Positions 1 through 4,410 of a DNA stretch of 5,698 nt are shown here, one piece after another. The position numbers and the translations under genes are program-made. The notes under the pieces are model-generated. The model did not search any database and was not told where the DNA came from. It saw only the letters and a program-made list of their open reading frames with translations. Origin of the DNA: Firmicutes bacterium UBA5388 (GTDB lineage Bacteria > Bacillota > UBA4882 > UBA10575); assembly GCA_002409975.1 (NCBI GenBank), contig DHOO01000143.1, positions 18,555-24,252 of the forward strand. The letters run 5' to 3'. How positions within the stretch are numbered: position 1 is the stretch's first letter; every line of letters starts with the position of its first letter.

Positions 1-26
1 TTGATTCACCCGACTTTGATTAAAGC

Positions 27-121
27 ACTAGCGTGCACGACTATCTAGTTGTTATATTATTGTTTGTAATAAATAGTATATGCAGGAAATGGAAATTATA
101 TACTCGGGGGTAAACGCTAGT
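27..121. repeat. 8-bp inverted repeat in the yhbY upstream region
   Basis: ACTAGCGT (27-34) and ACGCTAGT (114-121) are exact reverse complements separated by 79 AT-rich bases. A second partner for the left arm, CTAGT, lies at 45-49, so the left arm could pair with either. The left arm overlaps the 8-base palindrome CGTGCACG (32-39). No T-run follows either arm, so this does not look like a terminator. It could be a weak leader structure, an operator, or chance. No convincing -35/-10 pair was found between 1 and 120, so it is unclear whether yhbY has its own promoter here or is read from an upstream gene. Confidence 0.3.
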
Positions 122-144
122 CGGTGTTGGGAGTAATTAAAAGT

Positions 145-153
145 AGGAGGAGG
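145..153 (+). promoter_or_regulatory. Shine-Dalgarno site that sets the yhbY start
   Basis: AGGAGGAGG contains two overlapping AGGAGG cores, ending 9 and 6 nt before the ATG at 160. This is ideal spacing for that ATG. An in-frame GTG at 124 has no such site and would give a 12-residue extension absent from the family, so ATG 160 is chosen. Confidence 0.85.
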
Positions 154-159
154 GATGAG

Positions 160-450
160 ATGTTAACAGGAAAACAAAAGTCATTCTTGCGGGGAATGCT
201 AAATACGATGACCCCGGTCTTTCAAGTGGGTAAGGGAGGAATTACAGAAAACCTGCTCAAACAATTGGATGAAGTATTAGAAGCAAGGGAATTAATTAAG
301 ATTACGGTGTTAAATAATCAAGTGGCGGATCCCGATGATATTGCTCAGGAGATCGCAACCCAGACTGGGGCAGAAGTGGTGCAAGTGATCGGGAATAAAA
401 TCGGGTTATATAGAGAAGCAAAAAAAAAGCAGATCAATTTACCTTTATGA
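160..450 (+). CDS. yhbY: YhbY/CRS1-domain RNA-binding protein (ribosome assembly)
   Basis: A 96-residue cytosolic protein made of one CRM (CRS1-YhbY) domain. The family (E. coli YhbY, B. subtilis YqeI) associates with pre-50S particles and is thought to help large-subunit maturation by binding rRNA. Seen here: the N-terminal LTGKQKSFLRG helix, the GKGG loop at residues 24-27 (a glycine-rich RNA-contact loop typical of the fold), ELIKITVLN in the central strand, QVIGNKIGLYR near the end, and a terminal NLPL like the usual LPR ending. Length agrees with the roughly 97-residue norm. The gene ends 3 bases before a strong terminator and converges on typA. In many Clostridia yhbY follows obgE; the 48 bases upstream that could hold such a gene end are too short to identify it. 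The family call is secure; the exact rRNA target is not known from sequence. Confidence 0.95.
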   Translation: MLTGKQKSFLRGMLNTMTPVFQVGKGGITENLLKQLDEVLEARELIKITVLNNQVADPDDIAQEIATQTGAEVVQVIGNKIGLYREAKKKQINLPL

Positions 451-452
451 TA

Positions 453-481
453 AAAAAGCCGCTTCGTTAGAGCGGCTTTTT
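453..481. terminator. Bidirectional intrinsic terminator between yhbY and typA
   Basis: An 11-bp perfect stem, AAAAAGCCGCT (453-463) with AGCGGCTTTTT (471-481), closes a 7-base loop (TCGTTAG). The A-run on the left and T-run on the right give a U-tract on both strands, so the hairpin can end yhbY transcription rightward and typA transcription leftward. It lies 3 bases after the yhbY stop and 14 bases beyond the typA stop. Confidence 0.93.
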
Positions 482-494
482 AGTTAGCAATTAT

Positions 495-2324
495 TCATAC
501 CAAGTTTTCGCTTTTCTTTTTTAAACGGGCGCGGGCGCTTCGCTCAAGGAGTTTTTTGCGCATCCGGATCGCGGAGGGTGTTATTTCAACTAATTCATCA
601 TCATCAATAAATTCCATTGCTTGTTCCAGGCTGAAGATTAACGGAGGAGTCAGTCGAATTGCCTCATCGGCTGTGCTAGATCTCATATTAGTGAGGTGTT
701 TTTTCTTGCAAACATTAACATCAAGATCGTCTTCTTTAGCATGGATTCCTACGATCATTCCTGTATAAACTTTCTCCCCAGGACTGACAAAAAGCGTGCC
801 TCTGTCTTCCACATTATGAATCCCGTAGCCGGTGGCTTCTCCATTTTCAAAAGCTACCAATGCTCCTCGGCGGTGATTCTCAATCCCATCTTTCCAGAGG
901 CCATAGGAATCAAAAAGGTGATGCATAACCCCTTCCCCTCTAGTATCAGTAAGGAACTCTGAGCGAAAACCAATCAGACCGCGAGCAGGGATTAGAAACT
1001 CCATCTTTACATTGCCGCCGGAGAGCTGCATATCCACTAATTCAGCGCGACGCCGACCAAGATTCTCGATCACTTGACCAGAGAAGGCCTCTGGGACAAG
1101 AATAAAAAGCCGCTCATAAGGTTCGTGAATTTGGTGATCGATCATTTTGGTGATCGGTTCGGGTTTGGAGATTTGTAGCTCGTAACCCTCTCTGCGCATG
1201 GTTTCAATTAAAATAGAAAGGTGTAATTCACCTCTCCCAGAAACTTGAAAAGCATCGGGAGAAGCAGTTTCTTCGACTCGAAGGCTAACATTGGTTTCGG
1301 CTTCTTTCCAGAGACGGTCGCGTAAATGTCTGGAAGTAACGTATTTTCCTTCTCGTCCGGCAAAAGGACTATCATTAACCATAAAAGTCATGGTCAAAGT
1401 CGGTTCATCAATAGTAAGCAAGGGTAGGGGAAGAGGATCTTCTAAACAGCAAACTGTTTCACCAATATTAACTTTTCCTAGTCCGGAGAGGGATACGATT
1501 TCCCCAGTAGAGGCGGTTTGAACCTCTTGCCTTTTTAAACCCTCGTATACCCAGAGTTTACCGATTTTAATCTCTTCTAAGGAGCCATCTCTTTTGCATA
1601 GATTGATGACTTGTCCGGCTTCGATCGAGCCATTACTGATGCGACCAATACCAACCCTTCCGACATAATCATCATAATCTAAAGTAACAATCTGCAATTG
1701 GAGGGGAAGTTCGGGTTTTCCGGTGGGCGCAGGGATCTCATTTTTAACCAGTTCAAACAAGGGTTCCATATCTTTTCCTGGTTTCATCGGATCCATGGTG
1801 GCAATCCCCTGACGCGCGGAAGTATAGATTATAGGGAAGTCCAGTTGCCAACTTTTAGCTTCCAATTCGACAAAAAGATCAAAAACTTCATTCAAAACTT
1901 CATCTGGTCTGGCATCGGGGCGGTCGATCTTATTGATGACCACAATTATTCTTAGCCCGACCTCCAATGCTTTTCTAAGCACAAACTTTGTTTGCGCCAT
2001 TGGTCCTTCAAAGGCATCGACTAGGAGTAAAGCGCCATCAACCATTTTAAGCACGCGCTCTACTTCACCACCAAAATCAGCATGTCCCGGAGTATCGACC
2101 ACATTTATCTTAAGATTGCCGTAACGGACGGCGGTGTTTTTAGAAAGAATGGTGATTCCTCGTTCCCGTTCTAACTCATTGCTGTCTAAAACACGATCCA
2201 CCAAGCGTTCGTTCTCTCTGAAGATTCCCGATTGACGGAGTAGACCATCCACAAGAGTAGTTTTGCCATGATCAACATGGGCGATAATGGCCACATTTCT
2301 AAAATTGTTGATCGGATTTTGCAT
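495..2324 (-). CDS. typA: Ribosome-associated translational GTPase TypA/BipA
   Basis: A 609-residue EF-G-like GTPase of the TypA/BipA family, which binds the 70S ribosome at the EF-G site and supports 50S assembly and growth under cold or stress. All G motifs are present: AHVDHGKT (15-22, P-loop), RGIT (55-58, switch I Thr), DTPGH (77-81), NKID (131-134) and TSA (168-170). After the G domain come a beta-barrel domain II (about 205-295), EF-G III- and V-like domains (about 305-475), and the TypA-specific C-terminal domain, which includes NMRSS (546-550) and the LTPP...SLEQAMEFIDDDELVEITP block. Length is close to the family norm and nothing is missing. The start is ATG at 2324-2322, with AAAGGTG 11 nt upstream. 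An in-frame GTG at 2336-2334 would overlap that ribosome binding site. The gene is monocistronic as far as visible, convergent with yhbY and divergent from the GGDEF gene. Confidence 0.97.
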   Translation of the reverse strand: MQNPINNFRNVAIIAHVDHGKTTLVDGLLRQSGIFRENERLVDRVLDSNELERERGITILSKNTAVRYGNLKINVVDTPGHADFGGEVERVLKMVDGALLLVDAFEGPMAQTKFVLRKALEVGLRIIVVINKIDRPDARPDEVLNEVFDLFVELEAKSWQLDFPIIYTSARQGIATMDPMKPGKDMEPLFELVKNEIPAPTGKPELPLQLQIVTLDYDDYVGRVGIGRISNGSIEAGQVINLCKRDGSLEEIKIGKLWVYEGLKRQEVQTASTGEIVSLSGLGKVNIGETVCCLEDPLPLPLLTIDEPTLTMTFMVNDSPFAGREGKYVTSRHLRDRLWKEAETNVSLRVEETASPDAFQVSGRGELHLSILIETMRREGYELQISKPEPITKMIDHQIHEPYERLFILVPEAFSGQVIENLGRRRAELVDMQLSGGNVKMEFLIPARGLIGFRSEFLTDTRGEGVMHHLFDSYGLWKDGIENHRRGALVAFENGEATGYGIHNVEDRGTLFVSPGEKVYTGMIVGIHAKEDDLDVNVCKKKHLTNMRSSTADEAIRLTPPLIFSLEQAMEFIDDDELVEITPSAIRMRKKLLERSARARLKKKSENLV

Positions 2325-2335
2325 CAAGATTTTCA

Positions 2336-2342
2336 CACCTTT
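2336..2342 (-). promoter_or_regulatory. Shine-Dalgarno site of typA
   Basis: On the minus strand AAAGGTG ends 11 nt before ATG 2324-2322. It overlaps the alternative GTG start at 2336-2334, which argues against that GTG being used. Confidence 0.6.
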
Positions 2343-2363
2343 GTTTAGAATATTACCTTTTAC

Positions 2364-2392
2364 ATTAAATCACTATTTTACTATAATTACAA
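2364..2392 (-). promoter_or_regulatory. Probable sigma-A promoter of typA
   Basis: On the minus strand, TTGTAA (2392-2387) is followed after exactly 17 bp by TTTAAT (2369-2364), preceded by TGA as an extended -10. Transcription would start near 2357, leaving a 5' leader of about 33 nt before ATG 2324. The hexamers are imperfect and the region is AT-rich, so chance matches are possible. The spacing, the extended -10 and the position all fit. Confidence 0.45.
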
Positions 2393-2527
2393 TGTCGAAA
2401 ATTGCATAGTTACTTAAGATGCACTCTTGTTACTTGTTACTAGTGTAAAAATTATACTAACAAACTGTTAAATGGATGTCTTAAAATAATTATGCAATTA
2501 CTATTGATAAAATAAGCACTGGAAAAC

Positions 2528-2560
2528 TTAATATCCTAAAATTACATAATTAAGGATTAA
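2528..2560. repeat. Imperfect AT-rich dyad upstream of the GGDEF promoter
   Basis: TTAATATCCT (2528-2537) faces AGGATTAA (2553-2560), with one bulged A, and the interior is itself nearly symmetric (AATTA / TAATT). The dyad ends 13 bases before the -35 box at 2574. It is placed like an upstream activator or repressor site. A T-rich run (2566-2572) follows, so a weak hairpin terminator cannot be excluded, although no gene upstream on this strand needs one. Confidence 0.3.
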
Positions 2561-2573
2561 ACACCTTTTTTTC

Positions 2574-2601
2574 TTGACAATTCTCTAAGCAGTGGTAAAA
2601 T
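2574..2601 (+). promoter_or_regulatory. Strong sigma-A promoter of the GGDEF gene
   Basis: A perfect -35 TTGACA (2574-2579), a 16-bp spacer and -10 TAAAAT (2596-2601) preceded by TGG, an extended -10. Transcription should begin near 2608, giving a leader of about 190 nt before the coding region. That is long enough for regulation, although no known riboswitch was recognised in it. Confidence 0.75.
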
Positions 2602-2740
2602 TATGTTAATATTAAGTTCGTTTTGTTCTAAGGCTAAGTAAATATTATATCACTATATTTTTACGCCGGTTTTTTGTTAATTTTTTTAGAAAATGTTTTA
2701 GGGGTTTGTCGCTTCACCTGGTTTTGATTTTCACATTTCA

Positions 2741-2770
2741 CTGCGCGCGGGCGGTAGCCAGCGTGAACGA
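2741..2770 (+). repeat. Copy A of a short sequence shared with the tyrS leader
   Basis: Positions 2748-2770 match 4239-4261 at 19 of 23 bases without gaps, including an identical CGTGAACGA at the right end. Three of the four differences are transitions. With a 2-base gap the similarity extends left to 2741 (CTGCGCG against CTACGTG). The patch is GC-rich in an AT-rich surround. It lies in the 5' leader just before the GGDEF ribosome binding site. Its nature is unknown. Confidence 0.35.
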
Positions 2771-2787
2771 ATTCACAGTAAGGGAGG
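2763..2787 (+). promoter_or_regulatory. Hairpin next to the GGDEF-gene Shine-Dalgarno site
   Basis: GTGAA (2763-2767) and TTCAC (2772-2776) form a 5-bp stem with a CGAA loop, 4 nt before AGGGAGG (2781-2787). The AGGGAGG abuts ATG 2788 with zero spacing, which is unusable, but sits 12 nt before the in-frame GTG at 2800. The ribosome binding site therefore favours GTG 2800 as the start. The stem does not cover the Shine-Dalgarno bases, so a direct regulatory effect is uncertain. Confidence 0.4.
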
Positions 2788-2799
2788 ATGGTACTTATA

Positions 2800-3906
2800 G
2801 TGTTAACCCAAAATTTTTGTATAGATTCTCTAACTGGGTTTTTGAATCTTTTTGGGTTGATAAAAGCAATAAATACTGACCAAATTGGCGACTGGGGAAC
2901 TATTGTCTTTATTTATTTAGAGAAATTTAAAGCTCCAAACAAACAAGTCTCTTTAGAAAAATATTTAAAGTTTTTAAGTCCTTCATTTGAAGCGATTAAA
3001 GATAAATTTAAGGAAGAAGACTCCGCTTTACCTACGATTCCTTTAAGGATTGGCGATAACGACTTTGTACTGATTTACCCTCAAAAAACATCGGAGGAAG
3101 CACAAAACCTGACAAACCTCTTTACGCAAAAATTTTATCAGCATTTAAAGCAAGAAGAAAGTAATCAACTAAGCATTAGAGTCTCAGTTATGAACTATGG
3201 ACAGAAAGAGAAAGACCCTTCGTTTTTACTACGTTTGATTTTTTGTAAACAAATTACTTCATACCAGCTAGAGAAAAAGGGAGAGCTTTCAATGGCGGTG
3301 AAACAACTCCTTTCCAACCTGGCAGAACATATCTGCCAAAGTTATGGCTTGCTGCACCAGGCCCAAGATCTAGCTATGAGTGATGATATATCGGGCTTAC
3401 CAAACCACCGGGCAGCCAAGTCGGTTCTCGATCAAAAACTCAGTCAGTCATTAGAGGAACAGCAACCTTTTAGTATTTTATTTATTGATGGGGATAATCT
3501 AAAACAATATAATAACCTTAGCTATCAAAAGGGTAATCTAATGATTAGGAATTTAGCAGAAATTCTTGCTAGTCAATTACGGCGGGGAGATTTTTTAGCC
3601 CGTTGGTTTTCTGGCGATGAGTTTTTGGTTTTACTTCCAGGCGCAGATCGGAAAGAAGCTTTTCGAATCGGCGAACGTTTGCGTTCTGTGGTGGAGGATA
3701 CCACTAAGATTTGGCCTTATCCGATTACGATTTCGGTAGGGATGGCTAGTTATCCAGACGATGGAGGCGCCATGGAAGAGCTTCTGCTTAAAGCGGAAAA
3801 GGCAAATGCCCTTGCCAAAAAAGGAGGTAAAAACCAAGTTTGTGAAGCTAAAACCGAGTATAAAGAGATGAATATTATCCATTGTCAACAGGCGAATTGT
3901 AATTGA
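2800..3906 (+). CDS. Tandem GGDEF-domain protein (degenerate GGDEF plus variant SGDEF domain)
   Basis: A soluble protein of 368 residues from GTG 2800 (372 if ATG 2788 is used); numbers below are from GTG. No signal peptide, membrane segment or recognisable sensor domain. N-terminal domain (about 7-150): DSLTGFLN (9-16), YLEKFK (39-44) where active enzymes have DIDHFK, and RIGDNDF (83-89) where they have RIGGDEF. It therefore looks like a GGDEF fold without metal-binding residues. A helical linker (about 165-193) leads to the second domain: DISGLPN (196-202), FIDGDNLKQYNN (228-239), RRGD (261-264, resembling the RxxD inhibitory site), SGDEF (271-275) and KKGGKNQV (340-347). Aligned by eye to PleD, the metal Asp (D230), guanine-contact Asn (N238) and signature D273/E274 are kept, but the guanine-contact Asp344 is Asn246. 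Diguanylate cyclase activity (2 GTP to c-di-GMP) is possible but not assured. Its promoter is at 2574-2601. The gene has no terminator of its own and ends in the tyrS promoter. Confidence 0.88.
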   Translation: MLTQNFCIDSLTGFLNLFGLIKAINTDQIGDWGTIVFIYLEKFKAPNKQVSLEKYLKFLSPSFEAIKDKFKEEDSALPTIPLRIGDNDFVLIYPQKTSEEAQNLTNLFTQKFYQHLKQEESNQLSIRVSVMNYGQKEKDPSFLLRLIFCKQITSYQLEKKGELSMAVKQLLSNLAEHICQSYGLLHQAQDLAMSDDISGLPNHRAAKSVLDQKLSQSLEEQQPFSILFIDGDNLKQYNNLSYQKGNLMIRNLAEILASQLRRGDFLARWFSGDEFLVLLPGADRKEAFRIGERLRSVVEDTTKIWPYPITISVGMASYPDDGGAMEELLLKAEKANALAKKGGKNQVCEAKTEYKEMNIIHCQQANCN

Positions 3907-3931
3907 CAAACCATTAAGAGCATGATATTAT
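3903..3931 (+). promoter_or_regulatory. Strong sigma-A promoter of tyrS, overlapping the upstream stop codon
   Basis: A perfect -35 TTGACA (3903-3908), a 17-bp spacer and -10 TATTAT (3926-3931) preceded by TGA, an extended -10. Transcription should begin near 3938, about 25 nt before the base of T-box stem I. The TGA stop codon of the GGDEF gene (3904-3906) lies inside the -35 box, so the two genes are packed with no intervening sequence. Confidence 0.85.
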
Positions 3932-4045
3932 AACCTAAATTTATCATCTAAACTCAATGAACGGGAGAAGTAGGAAATTGGTTTTGGTATAAGAGAACCA
4001 GTGGTCTGGTGTGAACTGGTCCGGCCTTTTCCGAAGTTACCCCCG

Positions 4046-4305
4046 GGAGAGGAAGCTTGAACTCGCCTTTGGGAAATACATCTCGTCGTTCGTGTTGAAT
4101 GACAGCCTTTGCCAGTCCCAAATAGCTTTGATTTTCATTCTTTCATGTGTCCCAGCCTGCTGGGGTGGGGGACTACTTATAAATTACCTCTGGGACTTGT
4201 CAATCTGGCTCTGATTTTTGGCGCCGTTACTACGTGTACGGGTGGTGGCTATCGTGAACGACATGGCGGAAGTAGAGTTCTCCGGCTAAACCGTTAATTG
4301 ATTTG
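4046..4305 (+). other. Extra structured segment inside the T-box leader
   Basis: This stretch should hold stem II and the IIA/B pseudoknot but is larger than those usually need. Visible structures: a long hairpin, TTTGGGA (4068-4074) with TCCCAAA (4116-4122), enclosing GTCGTTC (4085-4091) with GAATGAC (4097-4103); GTCCCAG (4149-4155) with CTGGGAC (4190-4196), or alternatively CCCAG (4151-4155) with CTGGG (4160-4164); a 6-bp hairpin with one bulge around 4224-4241; TCG-TGAA-CGA at 4252-4261; and CGGA (4267-4270) with TCCG (4281-4284). I could not assign stem II or IIA/B with confidence. The weak reading frames here have no ribosome binding sites, so it appears to be RNA structure rather than a gene. 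Confidence 0.6.
4231..4261 (+). repeat. Copy B of a short sequence shared with the GGDEF leader
   Basis: Partner of the stretch at 2741-2770: 19 of 23 bases identical across 4239-4261, mostly transition differences, ending in the common CGTGAACGA. In this copy the right end can form a small hairpin, TCG-TGAA-CGA (4252-4261). In copy A the same bases belong to a different stem (GTGAA/TTCAC), so a shared RNA fold is not obvious. Confidence 0.35.
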
Positions 4306-4353
4306 AGTGGCCATTGATTGAACTAAGATGGCTATTAGGGTGGTACCGCGAGC

Positions 4354-4390
4354 AACCCCTCGTCCCTTTCTTTGTGGACGAGGGGTTTTT
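4354..4390 (+). terminator. T-box-controlled intrinsic terminator of tyrS
   Basis: A 12-bp perfect stem, AACCCCTCGTCC (4354-4365) with GGACGAGGGGTT (4376-4387), has a 10-base loop and a T-run (4386-4390). Its left arm overlaps the bases (CCCCT) that would pair with AGGG of the T-box in the antiterminator, so the two folds are mutually exclusive. It also appears to be the first efficient terminator downstream of the GGDEF gene. Confidence 0.95.
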
Positions 4391-4410
4391 ACAATTTTGG
4401 GAGGTAATGA

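Larger units (their letters stand above)
2337..2787. other. Divergent AT-rich intergenic region
   Basis: About 450 bases without a credible gene lie between typA (leftward) and the GGDEF gene (rightward). Most is very AT-rich. It holds the putative typA promoter, a tandem heptamer (TTGTTAC twice, 2427-2440), an imperfect dyad at 2528-2560, a strong rightward promoter at 2574-2601, and a 5' leader of about 190 nt for the GGDEF gene. The last 45 bases turn abruptly GC-rich (about 2741-2763). The only short reading frames here (for example 12 codons from ATG 2603) lack a ribosome binding site. Confidence 0.7.
3938..4390 (+). promoter_or_regulatory. T-box leader (tRNA-Tyr responsive) of tyrS
   Basis: This leader reads the charging state of tRNA-Tyr: uncharged tRNA stabilises an antiterminator and lets tyrS be transcribed. 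Stem I: base CGGG (3962-3965) with CCCG (4042-4045); loop-E AGTA (3969-3972) facing GAA (4033-4035); GGAAA (3973-3977) with TTTCC (4028-4032); AGAGA (3992-3996); and distal stem ACCAGT (3997-4002) with ACTGGT (4015-4020). The specifier is TAC (4038-4040), a Tyr codon, three bases after GAA as expected. Stem III: 4306-4314 with 4328-4336, 9 bp including two G-U pairs. The T-box AGGGTGGTACCGCG is at 4337-4350. Its TGGT (4341-4344) would pair with an ACCA tRNA end, which fits tRNA-Tyr. The leader is about 450 nt, longer than the roughly 200-300 nt I expect, because some 260 nt separate stem I from stem III. Confidence 0.96.

Noticed and set aside
1..48. Possible C-terminal tail of an upstream gene (frames ending at TAA 21-23 or TAG 46-48).
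   Set aside because: At most 15 residues are visible and none is diagnostic, so neither frame can be chosen or named.
556..2124. Several plus-strand frames of 60-90 codons opposite typA.
   Set aside because: The typA coding frame on the minus strand is fully conserved in motif content. The opposing frames look like its shadows, with no ribosome sites or family features.
2334..2336. GTG start giving typA four extra residues.
   Set aside because: The Shine-Dalgarno AAAGGTG overlaps this GTG, while ATG 2324-2322 has workable spacing. The extra residues are not needed by the fold.
2427..2458. Tandem TTGTTAC heptamers followed by TATACT as a possible plus-strand promoter.
   Set aside because: The spacers from the two TTGTTA hexamers to TATACT are 20 and 13 bp, outside the functional range, and no gene needs a promoter there. 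The two heptamers alone are too short to call a repeat element.
2608..2787. Possible c-di-GMP (GEMM) riboswitch in the long leader of the GGDEF gene; the GGCGGTAGCC-like patch recalls part of that class.
   Set aside because: The conserved GEMM segments (the GGGCAAACC-like stretch, the GAAA tetraloop receptor pattern, GCAAAGCC) are not present, nor is the c-di-GMP-II core.
4011..4297. Reading frames of about 60-70 codons inside the tyrS leader (4011-4214 and 4109-4297), one with hydrophobic stretches.
   Set aside because: They lack ribosome binding sites, overlap T-box stem I and other RNA stems, and show no recognisable protein pattern. The conserved RNA structure explains the bases.
4224..4300. 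Resemblance of the T-box insert to a group II intron or IS605-type element end.
   Set aside because: No domain V-like hairpin, target duplication, transposase or reverse transcriptase remnant could be identified.
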